Source: Xiphias gladius | Taxonomy: Eukaryota > Chordata > Actinopteri > Istiophoriformes > Xiphiidae | Direction: 5' to 3' | Length of the DNA: 64,000 bases | Assembly (NCBI RefSeq): GCF_016859285.1 | Contig: NC_053414.1 | Location: forward strand, 3,281,517 to 3,345,516 | Part shown: positions 1-13,400 of the stretch, piece by piece | Numbering within the stretch: position 1 is the stretch's first letter | Layout: the number at the start of each line of letters is the position of its first letter | Position numbers and translations under genes: made by a program | The notes under the pieces: generated by a model | Seen by the model: the letters and a program-made list of their open reading frames with translations, nothing else | The model's database searches: none | What the model was told of the DNA's origin: nothing

Positions 1-1140
1 GCCTCTGAATCCTCTCCACAGATCCAGGGCGCTTCCTAGGAGGACTCTCTAACTCTTTAAAGTCTTTTGAAATTCCCTTTCTTACCTCATAGAATGGAAT
101 AAATCTCCTTTATCTCATTGAAACTTCTTACAAACTCCTAAAATCCATTTAACCACCTCAAACCTCCCCAAAACTTCAACATGCACCCTTTAATTTCCTC
201 AGACATTCACCAAAATCCCCTCAGTATCATGGAACCTCCCAAAAAACTGAAATCTCCTCTCACACCACCAAATGGGCTCTATGACTCCCTTAAAGTCTTC
301 AAAAATCTTTTCTTTCCCTCATAGAACCAATGGAACCTCCTCGAACTCCTCAGACCTACATTACAACTCCCATAATCTTCTCAGGCCTTAAAGATCTACC
401 TTTGAAACATCCCTAAAATCTCACTTGTTGCTTTAGAACTCTTTCAAAAGGTTCCCAAAATCTCCCCAGGGAATCATGGAGTCTCTCAAACACCTCGTCA
501 CAAACCTGTGAAACTTCCTAAAGGACTCTGGAAAAATTCTTCCAAAATTCCTTCTCTAGATTTTCATCTGTTTCTTAGCAGGACTGATATAACCTCCGAA
601 ATTGACTCAAGTCCATATGGGGCCACCTTATAGATACTTGAAAAATCCTTACATTGCCCTACGAGTCCCTCTCAAAGGCTACCAGAATACCCTTAGGAAA
701 CCATCAAACCTCCTAAAAACATCTAGAACGTCCTCATAAGCCAGGGAAACGTCCTAAAGGACTCTGGAACCTCTTCAAAGTCATCCAAAATTTCTTCTCC
801 TCACTCATGGAACCAATGAGCTTTAACTCCTTGAATCTACCTAAAAACCCCAAAATTCCACTCAAGGCCTCGTGCTACAACCTAAAACATCTCTAAAACT
901 TCCCCACGTTGCTGTAGAAATCCCTCGGAGGTCCACAAAATCTCCTTAAGGAATCACTGAATCTCTTTAATTATTCCCGTCTTCCAAATAATTCCCGTCT
1001 TCCAAAATTCCCTTTATAACCAACAAAAACTCCTCATGGACTCTGGATCGTAGTCTGGCTGAATTCCCTCAAGGACCTCCAATATCCCCTCAGTTGACAC
1101 CTGAGAACTTACTGAAGGATCCAAAATTCAAAACCCCACT
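1..1140. repeat. Degenerate tandem repeat, period about 230-240 bp
   Basis: Related segments recur at about 48, 290, 519, 748 and 985. Each holds words such as AAAGTCTTC, TCATGGAACC and AAAGGACTCTGG in the same order. Copies differ by many substitutions and indels, so the array is old. The plus strand is rich in C, A and T and poor in G. It lies in the tp53bp2 intron between the last visible ankyrin exon and the SH3 exons expected off the left edge. It has no open frame of interest. Confidence 0.6.
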
Positions 1141-1236
1141 ATGGACCACCCCAGCGTCATTTAGTTCTGTTTTCTGTTAACATGTTACATAAGCATGAAG
1201 ATCCTACAATGCAACACGTTGCGTGTTTTGCCTCAC

Positions 1237-1403
1237 CATAGAGGAACTGGGAGCACTGGGCATAGCCGTCCTCCATCTCTTCACATTTGTCGGCAGCTGT
1301 TTGCATGTCACTGTAGGTGGTGGCAAACACGGCCGCCCCTGACTCCACCAGGAACTTACAGACCTGAACGTTGTTACAAGAGGCAGCGCAGTGAAGGGGA
1401 GTC
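1237..1403 (-). CDS. tp53bp2: tp53bp2 coding exon 16, ankyrin repeat (last exon in the window)
   Basis: Encodes [40 protein letters not shown] and [16 protein letters not shown], then donor GTGAGG. In human ASPP2 the SH3 domain follows; those exons are off the left edge. Confidence 0.96.
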
Positions 1404-4400
1404 CTGAAGACGAGGGGAGGAAAAAAGTTTTTTAAAGAGTTGTTCAAACTGACTGGCATAGTTCTAGCCACATCTTAGTTTAGTTCAGTGATCCAGATAG
1501 GTCTGGTATTCTACTAGACCGATCTTAAACCAACATATCTCTTGGATCGACATGTCACGTAAACTGCTCCTACCAACCACTACCAAAGCCTCTGTATCGA
1601 CTGAAAGTGACGTTGGCAGGTTTGGAACGTGATGTTGTTCCGGTTGAGACTCACCAGCCGTCGCTGTCAGCAGCATTGACGTTGACGCCAAACTGAACCA
1701 GAAATTTGACAATCTCAGCGTGGCCAGCGCAGACGGCGTTGTGCAGCGCCGTAATGCCCTCGTCATTCGGCATGCTGGGGTCGTCCACCTGCAGACATAC
1801 AGGCATCTGTAGTTGAGCTGCCGATTTCAACCATGTCGTGCCAACATTTAGTAGCTTTTAAGATGAACATTTTCAAGCTCAAAACATTCCAAATATTCTC
1901 TGTTAGCTAACGCTAAAAATCCAACTAAATATAGGAGCAGATTTCGAAAGGTGAAAAACACAACCTGACTAAGTTAACAGCACGTTTAAATCCAGTATTA
2001 ATGAGCAGCCAAAAACCAGCAGTTCATACCTCTCATAGCATCCACTATCTGCTCTTCGAGAGATGTAGCGTTTGACAAAAGCATTTTTGATCAAATCTGA
2101 GATGTAAGGCTGTTAGAGATCACTTAAATATTCCCACACTTTCTGCACTTGTGATCATTCAAGTAGATTTGCTAGTGTCCCTGAGTTGTGTCAAATTGGA
2201 GCGACTGTCTCCCTGATGGATCCAGAGTAAGACCAGACAGCGGCAGAACTCACGTCGTAGATGACCCTCTGGACGAGGTCATACTCGCCCTCCAGAGACG
2301 AGTCCAGCAGCAGGGCCAGGGGGTTGAATTTGACCCGCATGCTGTGGTTGATGCGCTCTGAGTCGGCTTTACGGAGGATTGACCTCTTACCCTGAGAGAA
2401 AGAACAGAAAGAGAGTGAAGAAATAAGAAAGGTTTTTTTTTAATCATTGAGGTGACCTATCCCTCTAATAGGCCAAGTATCAGTCAGAATCACTTATACC
2501 TTGTTATGTTATAACACTCACCGGTGGCACTGTGACCTGTCCTGTGACTTCTGGCGGCTGCAGGTCGAGGGCATCATCTCCCTGCTCCACCTCCCCACAG
2601 CTGGGATACGGCGGAGGCGGGTAAGGGGGGAACTCGTCTGGAAAGTGGTCCTGGTGGACTAAGACAGATGGACACACCTCCTCCTCCTCTCTGTCCTCAA
2701 GAGGGGGGCGCAGGGAGCGGCTGGAGGCGGGGTCGGGGATGGGGGAGCGAGGGGGCAGGGGGGGCGGGGTCAGGCAGCCCTCTGGGCTATCAGCGAGCAG
2801 CTGGTTGAAGCCAGATCTGGTGTTGTCGTCGCCCCTTGATGTTACATCCAGTCCGCCCATCCCCTCTTCATGAACCGCAGGCTGAACGTAAGTGTCTGCT
2901 GGACTGACTGTCTCCATGGGGATGGTTTCCATGGCAGCCAGAGTGGTCTTTTGGTAGAGCAGCTTCTGGATGTTGGGTCCAGCCGGGCCCTCGGGCTCTG
3001 TGATGGAGCTGCGTTTCTTCAGGGGCCGGGGGGCGTGGTGCAGCCGGCGGCGCAGGGCCTCCAGGTCGGCATCGCTGGGGTTCCTGTGAGGGTTGGACAG
3101 GAAGGGGAGGAGCTTGGTCGGGCTGAGTGGTCGAGGGGTGGCACGTTCTGCCGCGTCTCCACTGACACCTTCGCCATTACCCATGCAACTGTTGTCAGCC
3201 TCACTGCCGTCAGACGCACAGGACCCAGAATTCACAGCAGTGTTGTCTGAGGTGACAGACTGCTGCCCCCCACTGGCCGGGAGGATTGGTTTCCCATACA
3301 CTGTGACGAGGCAGACACGGACATTAGAGGCAATGCCAACAAAATCAACATCTGCTTCATTAGGAGCAGTTTCTAATGTGAAAAACATGACATCTCCCAA
3401 CAACAACCTCTATCTGTGATTTACAACACACAAAAGTCTAGTCAAGTAGTAACTGTAGCCGTGTTAGTCCATCACCTCGGGGCTGACTGCGGGGCAGTGT
3501 GCCGTGGCCGCTCAACTGGTAGCCCTTCCCTGGAGTGGCCTGCTGGGTGTACATGGAGTAGATGGACGAAGCCGCCAGAGTCTGAGGCTTCTGCAGCACA
3601 GGGGTGGGGCCATCTGAGAGGTCGGGGGTGTACGGTCGGACGGCGGCAGCCGGAGGACCCTCCTGCTTGTTGGGCAGAGGCAGCGTGTTGCTGTGGCTGG
3701 AGAGGACTCCGGGAGCCCTGAGGTGGCCCCCGACCGGCCGCACCTTACCAGGGAAGGTCCCAGTGCTGTAGGGGGGCTTGGAGAAGGTTGGTGGGCCAGA
3801 CGAGGAGAACGGTTTGGGCTTACTGGGAACTGGAGGTGGCACCGCCATCTTGGACAGACCTTTACCTGAGGCCTTAAGGTGAAATACGAAATGAACGTGG
3901 AAATAAAAAGAATTATACTCAGCTGAGATGAAAAATGTACTTATACAGATACCCAGACCTACTGTTTCACACAGAAAAGGTAGCAATCTGTTTGTTTTTT
4001 TTTTATTAAAACGATGAACTGAAATGTAATGTAGGCTCACAATATTTACAAAATTTTATATTTACAAAAATAAGAGCTCAACGGTTTTTTTTTGTCACCT
4101 GCCCATTTCTGTGGGTACAGCCCAAATGTTATGACTGCAAATGAATACTAAACATCTGTGTGTGCAGACACCCACCGTAGCGTAAACAGAACCACGTCTG
4201 TGTCCGTTATGGGCTGTATCTGACCAAGTCCAAGTCGAGTCGAGAGTTGATTTCATGTATTTTAGATCTCTGAAAGCTGTACAGCTATGCAAGGCTTGAT
4301 GGTCGCTGTCTGACAACATTTTTTATGGGTCTTATTGTGCTTATTCTGACTGTTCATTGTCGATTGTTCTTGCTCTTGATTTGAACCATTCAAAACTTTA

Positions 4401-7400
4401 ATTTTGAAAGACCACAGGATTCCAAATTTCAAAAACAATGCTCAGGCAATGATTGCATTTATCATTCGTGTCAATTTTGATTGTTAGTACCTAACAGGGA
4501 GTTGCTGGCTCTCTATAATCCAACACTCTCACAGAGTGCAGTGGTACCTGATTGTCCCTGAGCAGGTTTTCAGTGGTGTGACTGGTCCATGAGTGGACAG
4601 GGGGCGGTATGTCAGACCCAGACAGGCCCTTCTGGTCTGTGAGGGTCTCACCACCTACAGGAGAGAAAATCAGCATCATAACACCAGCGTCTTCTATTCC
4701 GTGGGGGTTTTTGTAAACGTAACCGGCAGACTTTCCGTCTACCAGACAGAAAGTTGCTTCAGTCCTTCTCTTTTTGGTTTGAGTTTTTTAAAATATAATC
4801 ACTCATGAATACGTTGTTTTCTGGCAGCCAGTCCTCAAATGGGGCATGTCCAACAGCGAGACCCTTAAAACAGCCTGTACTTGTTTATTTTTGTGTAGCC
4901 AAGTGAAAATTTAACCACTTAAAAAAAAAAATTATAATAATGATAAAGGCAAAGAAAAGTTCTCTCTTAACAACACGGACTGAAAAGTAGTTGAGCCTAA
5001 AGTTACCAAAAACAACATATTTTGGACACTAGAACTGGCGTCCTAACTGACCTGAGTTGCGGCAGCTGAGGCTGGACATGCGAGGCAGGGTGGAGGCGTG
5101 GCTGTGACCTCCACTGGATTCAGATGATGAGTTGCTCCAGTCAGAGAGTTTGGTTATTATTGAGGCGTTGAAACCTGCGAAGAGCAGGAAAACTTACATC
5201 CAATACGCCGTAAGTATTAGTTCTAGACACATTAGTCCAAATGATGCTTGGACGGTGGACGGAGAATCAAAAACAATTTGATTGAGATGAACTAAATTAC
5301 TTTTTAAAGATAAATATACTCCTTTTTCCTCTCTATGTGAACTCTTACTTGTAACTTAATGTACAGTACCTGAGGCTGGTTTGACTGGTCTGGGAGGCGG
5401 CTTCAGGGACGAGTCAAGCATAGGCAGGGTGGCTGTGCCGTCTGGGTACGCTGGCTTCACCGGAACCTCTGGGCGGGCCGGCACCGGAGGCCCCTGAGAG
5501 CTGGCTGTGGAGGACGACTGGATGTACGGCCCCACTGCTGCCACCCTGGAGCCCACGCCATGCTGAGGGGCCAAGACGTCCGAGGCCACCTGGAGGGAAC
5601 CGAAATATTCGACTGCTGCAGCCTTTTTGCTTGTGTTGAGGATAACGTCTGGAGATAGAAGCTAGTTTTTGTCTAATCCATTCTAAAAAACAGGACTCAT
5701 TAAATTAAGACTTCAACAGACCAGTGCTCGAACCAGAACTGCTCAGCACAAAAGGGAAAAACTTGATGGTGGTAGAACGCTAACTTCGATTTCATGAAAT
5801 ATCGACTAAATCCCTGTAGAAAATAAATATTAACAAAATAATAGATTTCTTCTGCTTGTGTGCACTCACTGGCAGGTTCTCCTTCTGCTGCAGGGCGGCC
5901 TTCTTCTTCCAGAGCCGCTGCCGGAGCTCGGCCAGCCGTCGGTCCATCGCTGCCACCTCCAGGTTCCTCTTGTTCAGGCTGTCTCTCTGCTGCTGCAGCC
6001 TGGCGCTCTGATCCTGGTTCAGCTTGTTCCTCAGCTGGGAGGGAGGAAGGTGTCAGGCCAGTGGAAGTGAAAAACAGGTGAGGAAGGAAGAAGCAGGTAA
6101 TACTGCAAAACCCACATAAGCCAGTGAGCGTGATTTCAACATTGTGAATGTCATTTTTGCAAACGAGACCAAAGATCCTTTGTCATCAATAGGTTTCTCG
6201 CTCCAATTTACAAAACTGAGGTTCTTTGACGTTGCCCAGTGAGGTTATTGTTATCTCCATAATTTCTCTTTTTCTGATTAATAACTGCACAACTAACATG
6301 TATTTTGCCAGATTATTTCTTCTTGTGGTGGAGGAAGTATTGTAGCAATACTACAGTGTAGTAAAAATATGGAAGTATTACAAATACATTACTGGGAAGC
6401 AGCATTTCACTGTTTTATTTGCTCAAGGTGAAGCTCATGTAAACTACATTATATGCAGAGGTTCATTTGGACACAGTCTTGTACTGAACCGATGGTGCAG
6501 ATTTCTTTTAGCACTTTTTTAAAAATTGATTTTACTGCTGATGATTTAATCAGGAGAGTTTCACATACAAAGCATCTGATACTGCGTATGTGAAAAATGA
6601 ATCGGATTGTTGCTGCATCAACCCTGGTTGCACAACATGTACACATCATGTTTAATGTGTACGACTAAAAGCTCCAGGAAATCAACAGCAAGCAGCGTTT
6701 CCCCTACACAGGCTCTACGTGGTTGACCCACCCAGGTCGATTAAGACCCGTCCAGGTCGATGAAGACCCGCCCAGGTAGATTAAGTCACATATTTGAACT
6801 GAGGTAAATCTCACATTAGAACACCTAATTTCGCTCTTTTCAAATGAACCCGTTTTTGTCCACTCAACTGTCTGAGGTGCAGCGCTGCAGTAACTGAGTG
6901 GGGACTAGAGGCTTCCCTGTGCACAGCCGCTTGGCTAGTGTCTACTGATAGCCTGCGTGTGAGGCTACACTGGTTTACACTCTCCCCCCTCTAAACCTAT
7001 AAACTGAGTCTCTGTATGCACATCGGTCACACGCTGACCGCCCACCACCACAAGTAAATTCTCAACCTGTGGTTAACGCTGGTCAGTAAACCTAGGATTT
7101 AGTATCACATTTTAACATTAGCAGTGGTTGTGGCAACTGGATGGCCCGAACTGAGATCTGACCTGCAGCTCTTTATAGAGGTGGTCCAGCTCGGCTGTGG
7201 AGGAGGTGTTGTGGTGGTGAGGGGGAGGCGGAGGAAGGGGAAACGGAGGCTCCAGCCTGTTGCCCCTCAGCACCTCCAGCTGGCCGCTCAGCTCCTCCAC
7301 CCTCGCCACAGCCACCAGCAGCTCCGTCTGCTTCTGCTGGAACAGACTGTTCATCTGCTCGATCTCCTCAACTGACACACAGACACGAGAACACAGGCAA

Positions 7401-10400
7401 ATATCAATACTTTAATGCGATACCCCAGTTTCAGTGCCGATACCAATACCATACTTTTTGGTACCTTATTTTGAGGAATGTTTTCCTACAAAACTTTTTA
7501 TTTCATTAACTGAAGAGAAGCAAAATTACGTAGCAATTTACTTTTCTATTTTTTCCTAGAAACTAGGAAGTTTCCAGGAAATTAGCTGGAAAATATAAAA
7601 CCCATTTAAATAAAGCAAATGACTTAACGTTAAGCAGCTATTTTTATCAGCCTAAAAAGGGGCAAAAATAATGATTTAAACGAGCAACTATCTGATCAAA
7701 ACATAAGAAAGATTACGAAGCTGAGGCCACACGCTGAAGACAAACCCTGCTCAAACGCACGTATGCAGCTGGGCAGATGTGAATGGAAAGGGTGAAATAG
7801 TTACATCTGGATAGACAAGCAGCTTATTGTAAATCCTGTAATTTCCATAATGATGACCCAGAGTCACGGTCAAATCTATCTGATCTAATGGGATCTAATC
7901 TGATCCGGTCCATGTTGTCCGATGGACAGTTTCCATCCATCTGCTCTGACAACACACGTGGCTGTGGAATGGTCACTGTTGACTGGACGGACACTGCATA
8001 TGTCCTGCTGCTACTAAGGTGACAGTTTGCTGTTTGATTCCAGACTGCATGTGCTAACTCTCGTCATTACTCAGAAGTTTTGAGCCAACTATCACAGCTG
8101 AGTGTTGAAGCCAAAGCCAAATTAGTGCACATCTCTTAAAAGCATTGTAAATTTCATTTTCCTTTGGCTTTCTCCTGATTTTATGCTTTTTATTTTGTGG
8201 GTTGTGCACTTCATTCTGCTTGTCTTTATCATCTTCTTATCTCTTCACTGTCCCTGTTGCCCCCCTTCTATGACTATAGTAACTACAGTTTAAATATAGT
8301 TTGCTTGCTAGCTAAGGCGCGCTGCGCCATTTTTATTTTCCCATCATTTGCAGCCACAACGTTCAGCTTATTACCGAATCAGTTTTCAGTTTATTTCATT
8401 TTAGATGACTTATATGGTGCAGTTCTCTGAATATTTTTGTGGAACGATACTCTATGTCCAATGTCGCTGAGATTTCTGTGGAATAATTCACAGAATAAGT
8501 CACATTTTTCCCCACCACAACCTTCCTTGTGGCGAATGTAAAACCCGCTTGCGCTATGTGCGAACCTACTTTTCAGAGGCAGGGACTTTTGCACATAAAA
8601 CCAAGTCACAAAGTCACAAATTACATACATAAACAGTTAACATGCCTCCAACTAATACTTGCGTGAACGTTCCTTAAATGCATTTGCATTAAGGAGAGAG
8701 ATGCATCTTGCAAACGTACACAAATGACATGAATAGTGTGGCTCTTGTCTGATGTGCCTTTTTCATACAAACTGGATGTTTCTTAGGCTGAATGAGTCAC
8801 TTCTGCGCCTCAAACACCGGCTCGAAAACCTCACTAAATATGGCCCAATGTGTCCCAAACTGCAGTTCCTCTAACGGCCTCTAGATGCTGCTCAAAGAGA
8901 AGTCTGACGGTATTGAAGTGAATGGAAAACCCCAAACTTCTTTTTAGAAATAAAAAGACATAACCCTAACCCTAAGACGTCGGAGCCTCTGTTACTAATT
9001 TCCCGTCTTATAATGAGCCTTGGTGAGATTTTTGAAATTGTTGAAATGACTTAAACATTTGAAATGTTACGTCGGTACGATTCCAACGTCTCAGTGCCGA
9101 TACCACAACTTTTTGACAAAGAGTTTTCTTCATTCAACTTAATATGCCAAACGTCTCAATGTGTCAGTGTTTAACGTTGTCTTCACACAATCAGCCACAC
9201 AAGAAAGCATTTAATGCTGAATTTGGATACTTAATACATTTTGATACGCGATACGTAATACGGACACGTTTTGCTAAGTACTGAGGGTCAATACCAAGCC
9301 CTGAGATCCTGAGTCCCTTTTCCACTAAATTAGGATTTTATGGCTTTGGGCAGTAACTGACAACGTTAACACTGAGTGGAAAACCTATCATCCAGATTTC
9401 GTATCATCCCTACTGAAGCCTGAGACACTACATCCATGCTTTTTTCTACAGTCCGCAGGATTCTCCTCTTAGCTGAAGCCACAATATAAACATGAAAACA
9501 CGGCAAAATGTTGTTACAAAATCTGTCCGCCCAAACAACCACACACCCAGACCTCCCGCACCCTGACCTAGTTTACTGTTGCTGAGGCGTTTCTGCTCCA
9601 CCTGGCCCCTGAGGGCCCGGACCCGCCTCAGCTTGGCCTCCTGGTTGTGTGCGTTCTCTCTGAGCTGCCGCAGTCGCTCCTGTTCAGACGCCTCCTGCTG
9701 CTGCTGCTGCTGCTGCTGCCGATGGTCCTGAAGCTTCAGGTACCGCAGCCGCTGCTCCTGCAACACCCAGCACACACACACACACAGTCAGTCAGTTAAT
9801 GCATCTGAATTGGCTTAATGGATGTCAAGGTGTAGCCTGCAGAGCAAGGCACTAAACTCCCGCTTAAAACTAAATCATTCCTACAAAGTGTCCTCTGCTC
9901 ATGCCTGAAGGCAAAAACGTTTTTAACGGTTCCAAATGGTGGGGGGCAACAGGGCTGCCATCCCAGAGCTGGGTGAGACGATAAATGGTAGAAATATGGG
10001 TAACGGTGCAGAGTTTCGGTTTCCCCTCGAGGACGTTGATGGCGTTGCACTTCGTCGTTCACATGAAAAGTAGTTGTGTGAAGAATGAAAAAAGAGAGCG
10101 TGAGAGAGAAGCTCAAACTCTGCCCACGTTCACACCTCCACACAGCCGGATAATCCACGTGTAAAATGGGCACGACTGTTGAATTGTCCGTTTAAGAGAG
10201 TTTGAAAAGAAAAAACTGTCTGAGCCCACTTCCTATTTCGGAGGTGTGGGCGGAGGAGGTTTCAGACGCCGTTAGACGATCCAGTGAGGACTTTGGTTAA
10301 AGCACGCTGAGGTGTTCAGGGTTTACACTAGTCCACAAGTAACCAAGAGAACGAAGGAGGTCACTAAGGACCCACAGGTAATTTAGTCTCACCAATTGGT

Positions 10401-13400
10401 GGCGGCAGTACTAGAAACAGCAGTAGCCATAAGAAAATGCCGGTATGGAGGTAGACACAGCAGAGAAAGTGTTTGCAGAAAGCAGCAGGAAAAGCAGTAG
10501 TAGCTGAATTTGCCGGGTTTGTGAATTCTTAGGTCTGGAATATGACAGTTGTGGTATTATTGGCAGTACCAGTAACAGCACTGTCAGTAGTAGCATTGGC
10601 ACCCGCGTGTTGGGCGTGTTGTACCTTGGAGGCCAGGAGCTGCTGCTGGGCGTTGATCTGCTGCTGCTGTCGGGTTGCCAGGTCCTGCAGCTCGCTCAGC
10701 GTCACTTCCAGACGAGGAGCTGAGACCTGCGACGCACACACACACACACACACAGAGTTCACCTTCACATGGTCAAAACCGTCAGAGACACATCATACAG
10801 TGCAGCCTTCACACCAACGCAGGACTTTAAGCTGCGACACAGAACTTTCTGCACCTTTAAATTACAGCACAGACGACAGAGTCTGGTGTTTGTAAAGTTG
10901 TTTCACCTCATTGTTGTAGGTCTGCAGTGAACATGTCCATCCTCCAACTGCTGCTAAAGTCTCTTTTTTTAACATTTCTATTGCTACAGCTGTTCAATAA
11001 ACAAGATACAACGTGTAAACCAAACAGACTCTGAGGTGCTAGAAGGTAGATTCTTTTCCTCTTTTCATGGAGCTAGGCTAGCAGTTTCCCCTTGCATCCA
11101 ATCTGTGTGCTAAGCTAGGCTAAACACATCCTGGACCTCTATCTGTGGCGGACACACAGAAGCTGATATCTATCTTCTTATCTGACTCTGAGTAAAAGTC
11201 TCTCACCCCGTTCTCCAGACATCTCTCCGCAGAAGCTTTCCCCTGGTTCCTCTTCGTCATCTGATCTGCAGCTCTGGTTCCACCTGGACACACACACACA
11301 CAAAAAAAAAGATAAACATTAATATTGATGCTGATTTCACATTTCTAGCCGAGCTAGTGACGTGGCTCAATGGATGGTAATGTCAGTCTGTCAACCCTAA
11401 ACTCTGGCCCAGACTTTAATATCACAACAAGGATTAGATGGATCGTTGTGAAATTTGGTTCAGAACTTTGTGACCATCCAGGTTGAAAATGTTCTGATGG
11501 AGCAACAATCAAACAATCGGCTCAGGAAAACCTCAGAGGGGATTTTCTAGTTTTTTAGGACAGAAAAACCAAATCACAATCCACCCGGAGTCCATCAGCT
11601 GCACACCCGACTCCCTTCAGTCGTAGGCCGACAGTTTCTCATCTACTGTGGTTACACAGTGAAGCTCCGCTGTTATTTTACAGCAGATCCTGCACTGATC
11701 TGCACACTGTGCGGCCGGTACCTCGACATGCACATAAACCACCGGATTACTGGGAATACTCGACTGAAAGTATCTCTACTCTGTTCTCACTGTTCTCAGT
11801 GATCTGACTTCCACATCAGTCACAGTTGAACCAGACGGGTTTTACAGTCTGTCTGGAGGGAGATTCACTTCCAACAATGTTTGTCGCCTCTGCACATTTT
11901 GCTGTTTGTACAAGTTTGTCATGTTCCTTTGTGTGATGATCCCACTCCTGACGAGCCCTTTTGATACTAATTAAGATTAGTTTGCGGTTTCTAAGCTACA
12001 ACTTCAGCTAAATCGAATGTCACCAAGTTTTGCAGCTGACTGCAAAACAAAAGAAGTGTGGTATCAAATCTCTGTAGCTGCGGAGGTGATGAAAGTGCTG
12101 GACAGATTCACCTTTAACGTTTGCTATAAATTGCAGCTTAAATGCATTTTCTTTTTGGAGCTACTTCTCACCGCAGCATGTTATCCTGTTTAACTTGTAG
12201 CTGACAGAACATAATGGAAGGGGTCTTTCCTCCCGAACATTTCTCTAGAGCTGAGATCAAACCACACGACATTTTTGTTTTTCACTGGGTCAGTGAAGGC
12301 GATCACAGATATGATTTCTGGCCACGACATTGCAAAGGTTATTTATATAGCACTTTTCAAAACAGAAGTTAGAAAGTGATTCACATTGAAACATCAAGAA
12401 AAGTATGATAGTGACAACAAAATATACAAAAGCCAATCAAATAAAGCAAATCAATTTTACAAAAGGGCAAACATCAGTTTAAAAAAGTGAGGGAATGCAG
12501 GTGCGTTTAAAGTTTCGGTTGAACTAAGAGGTAAACTATTTCAAAGTTTAGGGAACGACAGCAAATACTCGGTCTCCCTTCATCTTAGGTCAAGCTCTCA
12601 GAACATCGCGTGGACACCGGTGAGCTGATCTGAGCTAGTACATGGACACGGGGCTTCACCAAGCAGAGCCAGACAAGTAATCACCAACATTTTCTACTGA
12701 ATTCTGAACTCTACTGGCAGCCAAAGGAGAGAAGCCAACAGGAGTACTGTGCCCCTGCGCTTTGACTTTGTTAGAGGTGATCGGGAAGAAGGCGCCAGTG
12801 GCCGGTGTCCCTGTTCCACCTGACAGCTCCGACAACACCATTCCTTTTTCTCTTTACAACAAGCCCTATTTTTGGCTAGGGCTGTTTACTGGAAAAGCCA
12901 AGGACACTGTCCCTCACTGGCTTTTCCACCCATCAACACACACCAACGGCTGTGTTTGCTCAAACACGACTTGCTTGACCCCGGGGGTCAAACAATCTGC
13001 AGTGGTGGGCAGATTTCTTTGGACCATGAGTGTTTGTCTTACCCGACTCTCGTCCCGGAGCTCTCTGATGGTGCAGGAGGTAACGGACCTCCCCCCTATG
13101 CTGCCCCCATCGCTGCAACACGTCCATCATCTGCTCCCCTTCTCCAACGACACGTTCTGGTTGGTTAGAAAACACAACACACTCTTTTGCATACGGAAAA
13201 TCTGATAACCAAACGATGCTATAATTACACTACATGCCAAAAGTATGTGGACACCCGGGTCTGTTTTTTTTCTTGTTTGGGATCCTTTGTTACAGCTAAG
13301 GAAAATTTTAATACTCCAGCATACAATGATATTTTAAAAAGTATTTTAAATAGCGTGCCTCCAACTTTCTGTCAACAGTTTGTGTTTGTCCCTTTCCAGT

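Noticed and set aside
8960-8975. TAACCCTAACCCTAAG as an interstitial telomere repeat.
   Set aside because: Only about two units are present, which is expected by chance.
12656-13205. Plus-strand open frames of 98-147 codons in the tp53bp2 intron and exon 3.
   Set aside because: They partly overlap the antisense of real exon 3 and show no recognisable protein.
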